Shown: positions 1-9,455, numbered from the stretch's first letter. The stretch: DNA of 64,000 bases from Maridesulfovibrio zosterae DSM 11974 (GCF_000425265.1 NZ_AUDC01000010.1:496001-560000); one strand, 5' to 3'. The notes: a model not told the origin generated them from the sequence alone. Numbers and translations are program-made.

Positions 1-2
1 AG

Positions 3-248
3 ATGGCTCATACACTTACTCTTATTCAGGCATGGGAACGAGCTGAATCTGAGCTTGGTAAACTTATTAAGATGGATGAAGTTCCAAAGGATATCCATTC
101 TGAAGCAGTTTTTATGCTTGCTGATATTTATGAACACAACCATGAATATCAGAATGCTGCAGAATTGCTTGAGAAAATAGTAGATACTTATCCTAATCCC
201 TATGCTGTGAGATTTAAACTGGATTATTTAAAGAATAAGAAAGATTGA
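3..248 (+). CDS. TPR-like protein, C-terminal part (truncated by window edge)
   Basis: The reading frame is open at the left edge, so only the last 81 or so residues are visible and the first ATG need not be the true start. The visible part is helical, with a tetratricopeptide-like pattern: residues about 35-65 read as paired helices (EAVFMLADIYEHNHEYQNA followed by AELLEKIVDTYP). That spacing of A, Y, A and P is typical of a TPR unit. Such proteins are scaffolds for protein contacts. No partner can be named from this fragment. It converges on the minus-strand gene at 281. Confidence 0.6.
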   Translation: MAHTLTLIQAWERAESELGKLIKMDEVPKDIHSEAVFMLADIYEHNHEYQNAAELLEKIVDTYPNPYAVRFKLDYLKNKKD

Positions 249-280
249 TTGCTTTTGAGAAGAAGAATTAATTATCAACA

Positions 281-1384
281 TTACTCTTCAAAATCATATA
301 CCGTATAGCTGCTCATTAGTTCCAGCATAATATATGGGGTTATATTGTTTCGTATGCATGTAACAGCATCTATAATCATTTTAAGCTTAATTTCGATCTC
401 ATTTAATTGAGCTTTTTTACGTTCTATAATTATTTTCTGGGCATAAATTTTATTCATTTGACATTGGATTATCGATAAGCATTTTTTAAAAAAATGATCT
501 TCTACTTTGTTTATAAATTTATTCATCTCATCTATACCAGATTCATCGAATATTAATTTAAGTTTGTAGAGGCTCATAGCAATATCTTCTGGAGGAAGAT
601 TATCTTTTATTGCTGGAAGGATTAGTAAAGGCCCATATTTTTTTAATTGATCAGCTATTTCTTCATCATTTTGGAAGTTACTGGAAAGGTCTGCTATGAA
701 TGTTTTATTATTATCATTTTTTAATAAAGCCAAAAAAAATGATTCGATTATATTCAGGCGGGTTTTATAGCTTTTGAAAAAGTGTTCACGCAGTTCATCT
801 GCTCGGTCATGAAAATCTTTTTTACCTATATCATCAATTGAATGAGCAAATATTTTTGAGCTGAATTCATCTTCCAGTCGCTCTAGAATGATGTTTTCAA
901 CTTGAATTCTTTTTCCAAAAATTGAGCGTATACTATTGGCTGCAAGATTCCACCATGATATCAAGTCATGCAAGTCATTGTAATAGAAATTAAATCTAGG
1001 GATATTATCGGATAAGGTGTTTAATTCATTAGAATAATTTAAAATTGAATCATCAAGAACTATTTGTGGAATTTGAATTATTCCTGTGTCTTTAAGTTGT
1101 TGAACACGGTCCAATAGTAATTCGCATGTTTTTTCAAAACTTGAAAATGAACTGCTTAGTTCTCCCGAATCATATAGTTTTACTGTTTCAGAAATCTTAG
1201 CTGATCTAACATTATTTAAATTAGATAGGATTGTTTGACGGGAAGGGCTAGAAAGTAAAAAAACAATCTTTGCTACAGCAATATTTTTAATATCATTACT
1301 GAATATTTCCTGCAGGCAGTAATCAGGCAGAAGACTCAATGATTCAAGTTTATATTGATCATTAAGTATTGAAATATTAGACAC
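281..1384 (-). CDS. Hypothetical protein, 367 aa, helical
   Basis: I do not recognise a family. It starts with GTG at 1384, preceded by GGAG seven bases upstream. The protein is predicted mostly alpha-helical, very AT-rich in codon use, with no signal peptide or membrane segment. Residues about 33-65 (IAVAKIVFLLSSPSRQTILSNLNN) faintly recall the repeated helices of FliG/MgtE-N folds, but without the charged torque residues. The C-terminal ~60 residues (from FFKKCLSII) could form a coiled coil. It lies downstream of glnA on the same strand, separated by an 18-bp perfect hairpin, so it is probably a separate transcription unit. Function unknown. Confidence 0.7.
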   Translation of the reverse strand: MSNISILNDQYKLESLSLLPDYCLQEIFSNDIKNIAVAKIVFLLSSPSRQTILSNLNNVRSAKISETVKLYDSGELSSSFSSFEKTCELLLDRVQQLKDTGIIQIPQIVLDDSILNYSNELNTLSDNIPRFNFYYNDLHDLISWWNLAANSIRSIFGKRIQVENIILERLEDEFSSKIFAHSIDDIGKKDFHDRADELREHFFKSYKTRLNIIESFFLALLKNDNNKTFIADLSSNFQNDEEIADQLKKYGPLLILPAIKDNLPPEDIAMSLYKLKLIFDESGIDEMNKFINKVEDHFFKKCLSIIQCQMNKIYAQKIIIERKKAQLNEIEIKLKMIIDAVTCIRNNITPYIMLELMSSYTVYDFEE

Positions 1385-1435
1385 TTAACAGCTCCATAGA
1401 ATTTACAGTGCCAAGTCTTAGAAATTATTTAAGAA

Positions 1436-1480
1436 ATGGAGTTTTGAGATGTATTTTTGTCTTACATCTCAAAACTCCAT
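1436..1480 (-). terminator. Hairpin terminator after glnA
   Basis: A perfect 18-bp stem (1436-1453 with 1463-1480) encloses a 9-nt loop, just beyond the glnA stop codon. On the minus strand it is followed by a moderately U-rich stretch (TTTCTTAAATAATTTC). Confidence 0.75.
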
Positions 1481-1486
1481 AATAAT

Positions 1487-2830
1487 CTATAATACAGGTA
1501 GATATGTAGCTAATTCGTACTCAGTAATTTGAGTTCTGTATCTATCCCACTCTTTAATTTTATTTTGGTATAAATTTTCATGAATATGATCGCCAAGGCA
1601 TTCTTTGATCAATTCACTGTTTCTCATGGCTGTAGCTGCTTCATAAAGGTTTCCTGGAAGGGCTGTTATGCCGTTTTCCGCAAGAGTATTAGCATCCATA
1701 GCAAAGACATTTTTTTCAATAGGAGCAGGAAGTTTGTATCCTTCATCGATACCTTTGAGACCTGCTTGAAGCATTACTGCAAAGCAGAGATATGGATTTG
1801 CGGCAGGATCAGGACAGCGCAGCTCCATTCTTGTAGCGTTTTCTTTGCCCGGCTTATACATAGGAACACGTACGAGTGTTGAACGGTTTTTTCTGGCCCA
1901 AGAGACATAAACAGGAGCTTCATAACCTGGAACAAGGCGTTTATATGAATTAACCCATTGGTTAGTCACACATGTCATTTCAGGAGCATGCTTCAGTATA
2001 CCGGCAATATAGCTTTTACCTTCCTGACTGAGATGATATTCATCATTGGCATCAAAGAACACATTGCGTCCATTCTTGAATAAAGACTGGTGAACATGCA
2101 TACCTGAACCGTTTTCACCGAACATAGGTTTTGGCATAAAGGTCGCGTAGATACCATGTTTACGTGCAACTTCTTTGACAATGACACGGTATGTCATGGC
2201 TGTGTCAGCCATTTTCATACCTTCAGCGTAGCGTAGATCTATTTCATGTTGACTCGGCGCAACTTCGTGATGACTGTATTCTACATCATATCCCATCTGC
2301 TCCAGAGAAAAAATAATATCACGGCGAACATCATTTCCAAGATCAAGTGGTGGAGCGTCAAAATAACCGCCGCGATCGATAATTTTAGTACCCTTTTCAT
2401 CTTGAAATAGAAAAAATTCTAATTCAGGACCAACATAGTAAGTGTACCCACGCTCTGCAGCTGTATCGAGAGTTTTCTTAAGTACCCAACGACTGTCGCC
2501 TTCATAAGGAGTTCCGTCAGGGTTTTGAATATCACAGAACATACGCGCAACCGGTCTGTCTGATGGACGCCATGAGCATAGCTGAAAAGTTGTCGGATCT
2601 GGGATTGCTATCATGTCAGATTCTTCAATTCTGGTGAACCCCAGAATAGAAGACCCGTCAAATCCCATCCCTTCTTCAAAAGAAGTTTCAAGTTCTTTAG
2701 GTGTAATCTGAAAGCTCTTAAGGGTTCCAAGAATATCTACGAACCAGAATTGAACAAAGCTGATGTTATAATCACGTACAGCTTTCAGAACATCATCCGC
2801 GTTTTTGCAATTAAAGATTGGCGCAGTCAC
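1487..2830 (-). CDS. glnA: Glutamine synthetase, type I
   Basis: Catalyses ATP-dependent condensation of glutamate and ammonia to glutamine, the main ammonium assimilation step in the cytoplasm. The 447-aa length and the motifs GMGFDGSSI (about residue 55), EFFLF (metal-binding Glu), GENGSGMHVHQS (about 240, ATP/ammonium region) and RVPMY/RMELRCPDPAANPY identify the GS beta-grasp and catalytic domains. The region that in E. coli-type GSI-beta carries the adenylylated Tyr (NLYDLPPE) is absent; residues 370-390 read EKNVFAMDANTLAEN. It is therefore a short GSI-alpha-like enzyme, probably controlled by feedback or transcription rather than AMPylation. ATG is preceded by GGAGG. It is monocistronic, with a terminator downstream. 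Confidence 0.95.
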   Translation of the reverse strand: MTAPIFNCKNADDVLKAVRDYNISFVQFWFVDILGTLKSFQITPKELETSFEEGMGFDGSSILGFTRIEESDMIAIPDPTTFQLCSWRPSDRPVARMFCDIQNPDGTPYEGDSRWVLKKTLDTAAERGYTYYVGPELEFFLFQDEKGTKIIDRGGYFDAPPLDLGNDVRRDIIFSLEQMGYDVEYSHHEVAPSQHEIDLRYAEGMKMADTAMTYRVIVKEVARKHGIYATFMPKPMFGENGSGMHVHQSLFKNGRNVFFDANDEYHLSQEGKSYIAGILKHAPEMTCVTNQWVNSYKRLVPGYEAPVYVSWARKNRSTLVRVPMYKPGKENATRMELRCPDPAANPYLCFAVMLQAGLKGIDEGYKLPAPIEKNVFAMDANTLAENGITALPGNLYEAATAMRNSELIKECLGDHIHENLYQNKIKEWDRYRTQITEYELATYLPVL

Positions 2831-3039
2831 AGTGGTTTCCTCCTTAAACAGAGAAGTTGTTATTGTTGTGGCTGTTAATTTATTAACAGCAAGAAAAATA
2901 TGTTATTTAATGTATTTATTTCAGTAGATAATTAGTTTTTTAGCTCATTTTTAAGGTTATATTGTGGATAACTAAATTGATACTAGCTGTATTGATTATG
3001 TTTAGGCAAACCAAATCAGCAATATTTTTTAGTACCGAA

Positions 3040-3990
3040 TTATTCATTGTCTATAAGGTCGCGCACCTCACGGAAGAAACTCAAAATAAAAGGCTGATCT
3101 TGGGATTGTGAGTTAATATCAAGCCTTTTAAAAAAAGAAACAATATTCCCTTTAGGTGTCTTTGTTCTTTGGAAATACAGCTCATGGAGGGGGCCATCAG
3201 GTGTTTTGTAAGACATAATCCAGTCACTTCCATCCCTGTGCCAAACTTTGGATACTTGATGCTCATTTTTATCTGTAACAAGGTATACCAGCTCGCTAAG
3301 CGTAAATGGGTGACCGGGCTTTCCTGGCATTCCTAGGAAATCACCACTTTCAGAGTGAATAACCACTGGTAGTTCAAGGAAATCTTTTTCCGGCTCTTGA
3401 ACAGTATTATCTGATTCAAAGGCATATGATTCTTCTTGTCCATTATCCTTTTTAATTGTGACGACTTTTTTGGCAGTCACTCTTTCCGGATGAGACATTG
3501 AATTTGAATTATTGAAAATAGCATTGATTGCATTAAGAATATCTTCATTTAATTCTTTATTTTCAGACTGGGCTTCTACTAATTTTTTTAGTGATTTTTC
3601 AATTCCTCTAAGTCTTTGTTCTGAATTTGCCTGGGCTGTGACTAATGCAGCAAGCCCGTGCATTAACTGAGTAGTTGTTTTAGCCAACTTATCGAATTTT
3701 TCAGAGCTAACGGTGGAGTCAGTTTTGGTTTCCGATAACTGATGATTATCTTTAACTGATTCAAATTCAATTAAAAGTTTATCTCTAATTTGCTTAACGG
3801 ATAGGTTGTTATTAAAGAGATCTCTGATACGCAAGCAAAGTTTATCTGTGCCTTTACGGAATCTAAGTGGTTTTCCATGACCTGATATGAAAAAAAATTC
3901 AGGGAATTTTTTGCGGTAACTTTTAATTGTGGTTACGGACACATCCGTTATTAATGAAAGATCTTTATGGGTAAATGTGTTTGTATCCAT
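3040..3990 (-). CDS. MerR-like HTH regulator with coiled coil
   Basis: 316 aa. Residues 5-75 form a winged-HTH of MerR type (FTHKDLSLITDVSVTTIKSY...LRFRKGTDKLCLRIRDLF), so it probably binds DNA. Residues ~85-165 are heptad-rich (KLAKTTTQLMHGL...RLRGIEKSLKKLVEAQ), a likely dimerising coiled coil. The C-terminal ~110 residues (from DFLELPVVIHS) form a separate unknown globular domain with many aromatic residues (VWHRDGSDWIMSY). ATG is chosen with AGGAA upstream. It sits directly downstream of the arginine decarboxylase/antiporter genes, same strand, 265 bp away, and might regulate them. That link is inference only. Confidence 0.75.
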   Translation of the reverse strand: MDTNTFTHKDLSLITDVSVTTIKSYRKKFPEFFFISGHGKPLRFRKGTDKLCLRIRDLFNNNLSVKQIRDKLLIEFESVKDNHQLSETKTDSTVSSEKFDKLAKTTTQLMHGLAALVTAQANSEQRLRGIEKSLKKLVEAQSENKELNEDILNAINAIFNNSNSMSHPERVTAKKVVTIKKDNGQEESYAFESDNTVQEPEKDFLELPVVIHSESGDFLGMPGKPGHPFTLSELVYLVTDKNEHQVSKVWHRDGSDWIMSYKTPDGPLHELYFQRTKTPKGNIVSFFKRLDINSQSQDQPFILSFFREVRDLIDNE

Positions 3991-4123
3991 GAATGTCGTT
4001 CCTAAAAATTTATAAAATTATTACTCAGGTATAAAACTTTAAAAAGCAGCAGAGATTTATTAAGTAATAATATAGTTATCGTCATCTTTATCTAATTATA
4101 AAAAAAAGATATTTAAAATATTG

Positions 4124-4135
4124 GTTATCGATAAC
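4124..4135. promoter_or_regulatory. Perfect 12-bp palindrome, possible operator
   Basis: GTTATCGATAAC is a perfect palindrome in the 265-bp gap upstream of the HTH regulator (start 3990). Its size and position suit a dimeric repressor site, possibly autoregulatory. No binding protein can be assigned from sequence. Confidence 0.35.
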
Positions 4136-4176
4136 TTTGATAGTCATACGGGTCAATAAAAATATTGTAATGATAA

Positions 4177-4223
4177 TTTTTGGCTAAGACTTATATAATA
4201 TATTTATTAAGCCTTAGCCAAAA
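4177..4223. repeat. Inverted repeat after the antiporter operon
   Basis: Arms of about 11 bp (TTTTGGCTAAG at 4177 and CTTAGCCAAAA ending 4223) flank an AT-rich spacer. It lies just past the AdiC-like stop. On the minus strand no clean U tract follows the 3' arm, so it is a weak terminator or a transcript-stabilising hairpin rather than a classical terminator. Confidence 0.4.
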
Positions 4224-4255
4224 AAATTTCTACATATGTATATGTTTAATATGAG

Positions 4256-5599
4256 TTACTGACCTGTAGATGCTTTAATCTTATTTTCAAACTGAGTGCG
4301 GTCTTTACCAACGTAAAAGATGAAAGTGCAGAGCATAACAATCATACATCCGATGAGAGCTGATTTCGCTGCTCCGGATAAAGCAATAAGACAGAACCCG
4401 CAGGCAAGCAGTGAAGATAAAATCTGTAACCATGCCTTTTTGGCGTGAAAACCATAACGTCGAAGTAGATTAAGTGCTGAATAAAAGTATGGCGGTAAAG
4501 TAAGCAGTACGGCAATAGAGGCAATATTTCCAAATAAAGATTGAGTATTTCCTCCTTTGGACATGACCATAAGTACTACCAATAAAATGCTCATCATGAT
4601 GGATGAAAGAACAAGCCCCATGACAGGTGTGCCGTGATGGTTTTTACGGCCGAAAATTTCAGGAAGAGTTCCGTCACTAGCTGCTCTGCTCCCGGCTTGT
4701 GAAACGAGCATCATCCATGATCCCAGTGAAGCAAGACAGGCAAACGCAGTTACAGCAGATACTATTTTAGGAATATACGCTGCAAATGGAAGTTTGGCGC
4801 AGATATGCCCCATTGCAAGTGAAAAAGGAGCACCTGAAGCAGCCATCTCTTTTGCCGGAAACATACCTGAAATTGCAGTGCATGAAAGAATATAAACAAT
4901 GCCGGCCAGAGCTGTTCCAACCATTGTGGATATAGGGATAGTTTTTTTGGGGTTTTTTACAACAGCAGTATTAACAGCAGCACTCTCAACCCCTATAAAA
5001 CTCCAGATACAAAGAATTATTGCTGCCAGTACAGCTGAATCTGGAGTATGTCCCTGTCCCAACCAATTATTATTAAACTGAGTTATATCAAAAAAGGCCC
5101 AGCCAACCGTACCGGTAATGGCAACAGGAATAAGTAATAAGACTACTCCAACTGATACAAGTCTCCCGATCCAGTCTGCTCCAAGAATATTTATTCCTGT
5201 GAATAACCAGATGATCGCAATAGATGTAACTCCTGATGCTACAGGATTCTGAAGAGCTGGAAAAAAAACAGAAAGATAATCTACTCCGGTAATAGCAATT
5301 GCCAGATTACCAATCCAGTTGGCATGATAGTATAGAAGACCTGACTGATATCCTAGGATGGGTGAAACTTCGCCTGCATATGCAATAGGACCTCCTTCCT
5401 GCGGGTCTTCCATACCTAGCCTTGAATAGACGTAAGCTAAGGCAAGTGCCCCTAATAAAGCTACAGCCCATCCAATAAGAGCAATACTGCCTATGGACGC
5501 AAGATTGGCAGGAAGTAAAGCAATGCCTGACCCCATCATGTTTCCGGCGACAACTGCAGTACAAGCAACTACACCCATTTTCTTATGCTCAGCAGCCAT
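4256..5599 (-). CDS. AdiC/CadB/PotE-type amino acid:amine antiporter
   Basis: A 447-aa inner-membrane APC-superfamily transporter with about 12 hydrophobic segments. The N-terminus (VAGNMMGSGIALLPANLASIG) closely matches the substrate-binding TM1 of the arginine/agmatine antiporter AdiC. Other matching segments are GYQSGLLYYHANWIGNLAIA, WSFIGVESAAVNTAVVKNPKK and the TM8 region LGSWMMLVSQA, where AdiC has its gating Trp. By family knowledge it would import arginine and export agmatine, removing one proton per cycle together with a decarboxylase. The AdiA-like decarboxylase in the same operon supports this, although CadB or PotE specificity cannot be excluded. It starts 28 bp after the GadC-like gene ends. 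Confidence 0.85.
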   Translation of the reverse strand: MAAEHKKMGVVACTAVVAGNMMGSGIALLPANLASIGSIALIGWAVALLGALALAYVYSRLGMEDPQEGGPIAYAGEVSPILGYQSGLLYYHANWIGNLAIAITGVDYLSVFFPALQNPVASGVTSIAIIWLFTGINILGADWIGRLVSVGVVLLLIPVAITGTVGWAFFDITQFNNNWLGQGHTPDSAVLAAIILCIWSFIGVESAAVNTAVVKNPKKTIPISTMVGTALAGIVYILSCTAISGMFPAKEMAASGAPFSLAMGHICAKLPFAAYIPKIVSAVTAFACLASLGSWMMLVSQAGSRAASDGTLPEIFGRKNHHGTPVMGLVLSSIMMSILLVVLMVMSKGGNTQSLFGNIASIAVLLTLPPYFYSALNLLRRYGFHAKKAWLQILSSLLACGFCLIALSGAAKSALIGCMIVMLCTFIFYVGKDRTQFENKIKASTGQ

Positions 5600-5627
5600 G
5601 AAGATTCTCCTGTTCAGTTTATAAGTA

Positions 5628-7043
5628 TTATTGGACGCTTTTCCTGGAGGCTTTCTTGTAGAAGTATAGTGGTACTATAGTAAACGTTATTACTCCCGTA
5701 AGCAGGAAACCAATATAGCTCAGGATTGAAACTATACCATTATTTTGCACGGCTTGTGGCGGGATAAATCCAAAAATAAATACAAATACACAAGTAATAA
5801 TGGCGATACCGGAGACTAACCATATACCTGCTTTTCCGCCTGGTATGGTATAGCCACGTTTAACTTCAGAATGTGAGTAGCGCAGTTTGATAGCTGCAGC
5901 GAACATTAGCAGATACATAATCAGGTAAAGTTGAACAGCCAGCGCACTCATGAGCATGAAAGCACTGGACACATTAGGCATGAATAGAATCACGCATGAA
6001 ACTACAGCTGAAAGACCACTTTGAATAATCAGGATATTTGTTGGAATTCCGTATTTATTAGATTTTTGCCACCACTCAGGTAGATATCCTTCCTTAGCTA
6101 CTTCACGTATACCTTTAGATGGACCTACCATCCATGTGATGACCATTGTTAAGGCTCCGTATGCCATTAGGAAGCATATTATGGGAGTCATGAAAGGAAG
6201 ATGATGGATTTGAAATAATTTATCGAAAGCCTGACAAACTCCGGCGCTTAAGCTTACATCGTCAGCAGGGACTACCATAGCAATTGCTAATGATCCTAGT
6301 GTAGATAAAGATATAATAATTACGCAGGCCGCAAAAATAGCTCTGGGATAATTTATAGCAGGCTTGCGTACGTCATTCACATGCACAGCTGACATTTCCA
6401 TACCTGTAAATGATATAAGCATGGCAGCAAGCAGCATAAGTTGTTCTAGACTATTAATTTCAGGCATCAGCGCAGCTGTTGAAAAATTAATTTCAAGCGG
6501 CTTACCAGAAAGGATATGTACTATCCCAAGGATAATAATCAGCAAACCTGGGATGATTGTTCCGGTTATTGCTCCTGAAGAACTGAAAAAAGCTGATAAT
6601 TTCATATCCCTGAAGTTCAGGAAGGTCGCAACCCATAAGGAAAGCTGAATAACTGCAACAATAAAAATTTTATTTTCTGCCAGAGCTGGATTAAAAATAT
6701 AAGCAATAGCAGAAGCTCCAAAAGACAGTACTGCCGGAAACCACGGCAGATTTTCAACCCATTGCATGAAGATAGCTACAAATCCCCATTTAGGTCCGAA
6801 AGCTTCTTTTACCCATAAATAGACTCCACCTTCAGCATCCCATCCGGAAGCAAGCTCAGCAGAAACAAGAGCTGATGGGATGAAAAAACAAACTGATCCA
6901 AGAGTAAGGTAAAAAAATAGTGACCAGCCATATTCAGCAAGACCAGGCAAAACACGCAAAGATAAGATTGCCGCCACATTAATCATCATCAGTGTAAAAA
7001 CTGATAATTTATGTTTATCATGTTTTATTTGTTTACTTGCCAT
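5628..7043 (-). CDS. GadC-like APC-family amino acid antiporter
   Basis: 471 aa with about 12 membrane segments. Shared with glutamate/GABA antiporters are EYGWSLFFYLTLGSVCFFIPSALVSAELA near the N-terminus, GGVYLWVKEAFGPKWGF (about residue 75), SFTGMEMSAVHVNDVRKPAINYPRA (about 215) and WMVGPSKGIREVAKEGYLP (about 310). The C-terminal plug that closes E. coli GadC at neutral pH is missing; the protein stops shortly after TM12. Substrate is uncertain: glutamate/GABA by family, but the operon encodes an arginine decarboxylase and no glutamate decarboxylase. It lies between that enzyme and the AdiC-like transporter. Confidence 0.8.
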   Translation of the reverse strand: MASKQIKHDKHKLSVFTLMMINVAAILSLRVLPGLAEYGWSLFFYLTLGSVCFFIPSALVSAELASGWDAEGGVYLWVKEAFGPKWGFVAIFMQWVENLPWFPAVLSFGASAIAYIFNPALAENKIFIVAVIQLSLWVATFLNFRDMKLSAFFSSSGAITGTIIPGLLIIILGIVHILSGKPLEINFSTAALMPEINSLEQLMLLAAMLISFTGMEMSAVHVNDVRKPAINYPRAIFAACVIIISLSTLGSLAIAMVVPADDVSLSAGVCQAFDKLFQIHHLPFMTPIICFLMAYGALTMVITWMVGPSKGIREVAKEGYLPEWWQKSNKYGIPTNILIIQSGLSAVVSCVILFMPNVSSAFMLMSALAVQLYLIMYLLMFAAAIKLRYSHSEVKRGYTIPGGKAGIWLVSGIAIITCVFVFIFGFIPPQAVQNNGIVSILSYIGFLLTGVITFTIVPLYFYKKASRKSVQ

Positions 7044-7061
7044 GAATGGTCCTTTTGCCCA

Positions 7062-7087
7062 GTAGAATAATTATTTTATTATTCTAC
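7062..7087. repeat. Intercistronic inverted repeat 1
   Basis: A 10-bp perfect stem (7062-7071 with 7078-7087, GTAGAATAAT/ATTATTCTAC) with a 6-nt loop lies just upstream of the GadC-like start codon. It may modulate transcript ends or translation of the antiporter genes. Confidence 0.45.
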
Positions 7088-7113
7088 CGGGCTCACAATA
7101 ACTGTTTAGTGAT

Positions 7114-7145
7114 CATTCAATGGGCATTTCAGAGACCATTGAATG
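7114..7145. repeat. Intercistronic inverted repeat 2
   Basis: A perfect 10-bp stem (CATTCAATGG 7114-7123 with CCATTGAATG 7136-7145) and 12-nt loop follow the decarboxylase stop. No U tract follows on the minus strand, so it looks like a processing or partial-termination hairpin inside the operon. Confidence 0.45.
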
Positions 7146-7157
7146 GCTACAATGATT

Positions 7158-9455
7158 TTATTTTAAACACATTGTTTTAAAATACTTTTTACCGTTGCGT
7201 TTGATTCGCTCTACGCCATGAATATCACTTTCGTATCCAGGGTAGATATTTTCAAAATCCTGCCTTGCTTTGAGATAATCGAAAATAGGTTGTGCCTTTT
7301 TATTAAGAATTTCACCTCCCATAATTACTGGTATACCAGGGGGATAAGGTACGATCATAACTGCAGGTATGCGGTTCTCCATATCTTTCAATTCCACATA
7401 TTCAACATTTTTGCGCACAACAGCATGATATGCTTCAGAAGGTTTAATTTTTTGATCAGGTATGACTTGAAATGCAGCCTGCATTTTATCTAGTAATTTG
7501 TGATTCTTGTAATAGTTGTGGATATCATTGCAATGATCTTTGATCCCAACGCCATCGTAAGTTTTAGGGTAATCATGTACCAAATCTGGCTGGACAATAT
7601 TTAAAGGGGCATTCGCGTCATACAGCTCTTTAAATTTTAGAAGACCTGCAAGCAGTGAACCCTGTTTTGCTGAAGTTGTGCCCATTGAGTTAAGCATCAG
7701 GAATGAATAATAATCTGTTTTTTCACATACAATACCATGATTTATAAGATAGTTTGTCACGATGGATGCAGGAATACCTTCATCATCCATTGTTCCATCT
7801 TCTTGCAGTCCCGGAGTGGTAAATGTCAGCTTGATAGGATCAAGCATAGCGTATTCATCTTCAATATCATTAAATCCGTGCCAGTTATTTTCAGAGCTGA
7901 ATACCCATGGATGCTGATTGCTGCATAGGTAAGATGTCGGAACATCTTCAAAATCTTTTATTTCTCCATTGTGGTCAACCTTTTTAGGTTGCCACATTTC
8001 AAAAAACCAGCTGCCTGACTCATTCATTTCTCTTGCAATCGTGGAAACTTTTTTCCGTAGTTTTATTGCTTCTATGATGGTTTCGTCCATAAGGATTTCA
8101 CCGCTGTCATCCATCATTTTTGTGGCAACATCCAAAGAAGCTATCATGCTATACTGTGGTGAAGTTGAGCCGTGCATCATGTATGATTCATTTAGTTCGT
8201 CACGGTCTATTTTCACATGGCTTCCATTACGCACATGCAGCATTGAAGCCTGTGAAAATGCAGTCAGTAGCTTGTGGGTTGAATGAGAACAGAAAATTGG
8301 CGGATGATTCTCATTGAGGTCATCATCAGCCATGCCGAAATGATCTTTGTAAATTGGATGAAAACGTGCATATGCATACCACGCTTCATCAAAATGTAGA
8401 TTATCGACGCTTTTCTGAAGCTGTTTTTTTATATTGATAACGTTGTAGCAAACGCCATCGTAAGTTGAGTTTGTTAAAGCCGACATACGAACGCTTTGCT
8501 TTTTTAGTTCCTCGGGTATCAGTTTACTGTCTTTTACTTTTGATTTTATGGATTCTTCAGAGAATTCAGATAATCGGCAGGGCCCAATTATTCCTCGTTT
8601 ATTACGTCTTGGTACCATATAAATAGGGTAGGCATCAGTAATTACCATAGCATAGTTGAGAGATTTATGACAATTGCGGTCTACGAAGGCTATATCATCA
8701 CGCACCAGCTGACTTCGCCAGATAATCTGGTTAACGTTAGAAGTTCCATTGAGAACATAGAAGGTATGGTCTGCTCCGAAAACGCGGGCTGAGTTTTTTT
8801 CTGCACCACCGACAACTCCGCTGTGATCCAGAAGCGAGCCTAATTCCGGTACTGAGATGGACAGGTCGGAGCGGAAAACATTTTCACCATAAAATTTATG
8901 CATAGCAACTCCGGCAGGACTTTTTAGAAAGCCCTCTCCCCCCATATGTCCCGGGGTGTGCCATGCATATTTATATGCTTCAGAGTATTTGACCATCTCT
9001 CCAAAAAAGACGGGATATACAGAGCGTATATATTCGACAAGATGAGTTTCGATTCTTCCTGCAACAAATTCAACTGTATCCGCTGTTTTCCATAGGAATT
9101 CATTAATTTGGCTTAAAACAGAGGTAGGAATATTTTCCATGGCCAGACGGTCGGTCAGTAAAAAGACGGGAATATTTTTATTGCGTTTACGGATGGAGTT
9201 AAGAAATTTTTCGGGGTCCAGCTTATCTTGAACTTGTTCACTTTGAATATCCCAATCAATTACCACCGCTCCAAAATCAGCACGGGACATAAATATTTCA
9301 ATTGCATCTTCGTAGCTGTATGAGGGCTGTACAGAGCATTCCTGTTCACCAAGAAGTTCTTCTTCTAATTTGCGCAACCTGAAACCATCGTCAGTAGGTG
9401 CTTCAAATTGACCCGAAACTATAAGAACAGGCCATGTGTGTTTGGTAATCTTCAT
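7158..9455 (-). CDS. adiA: Biodegradative arginine decarboxylase (AdiA-like)
   Basis: A 765-aa PLP-dependent fold-type I decarboxylase of the Orn/Lys/Arg family, full length for inducible enzymes. Residues 1-150 form the receiver-like wing domain. The PLP core contains YAWHTPGHMGGEGF, VLNGTSNVNQ, TYDGVCYN, LHFDEAWYAYARF and SHSTHKL; the Lys of the last motif (about residue 395) is the expected Schiff-base lysine. The segments TYDGVCYN and FDEAWYAYARFHPIY match AdiA better than CadA/LdcC, so arginine to agmatine plus CO2 is the best call. The reaction consumes a cytoplasmic proton. GGGAG lies 10 bases before the ATG. First gene of the antiporter operon, 197 bp downstream of the DsrE-like gene. 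Confidence 0.88.
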   Translation of the reverse strand: MKITKHTWPVLIVSGQFEAPTDDGFRLRKLEEELLGEQECSVQPSYSYEDAIEIFMSRADFGAVVIDWDIQSEQVQDKLDPEKFLNSIRKRNKNIPVFLLTDRLAMENIPTSVLSQINEFLWKTADTVEFVAGRIETHLVEYIRSVYPVFFGEMVKYSEAYKYAWHTPGHMGGEGFLKSPAGVAMHKFYGENVFRSDLSISVPELGSLLDHSGVVGGAEKNSARVFGADHTFYVLNGTSNVNQIIWRSQLVRDDIAFVDRNCHKSLNYAMVITDAYPIYMVPRRNKRGIIGPCRLSEFSEESIKSKVKDSKLIPEELKKQSVRMSALTNSTYDGVCYNVINIKKQLQKSVDNLHFDEAWYAYARFHPIYKDHFGMADDDLNENHPPIFCSHSTHKLLTAFSQASMLHVRNGSHVKIDRDELNESYMMHGSTSPQYSMIASLDVATKMMDDSGEILMDETIIEAIKLRKKVSTIAREMNESGSWFFEMWQPKKVDHNGEIKDFEDVPTSYLCSNQHPWVFSSENNWHGFNDIEDEYAMLDPIKLTFTTPGLQEDGTMDDEGIPASIVTNYLINHGIVCEKTDYYSFLMLNSMGTTSAKQGSLLAGLLKFKELYDANAPLNIVQPDLVHDYPKTYDGVGIKDHCNDIHNYYKNHKLLDKMQAAFQVIPDQKIKPSEAYHAVVRKNVEYVELKDMENRIPAVMIVPYPPGIPVIMGGEILNKKAQPIFDYLKARQDFENIYPGYESDIHGVERIKRNGKKYFKTMCLK

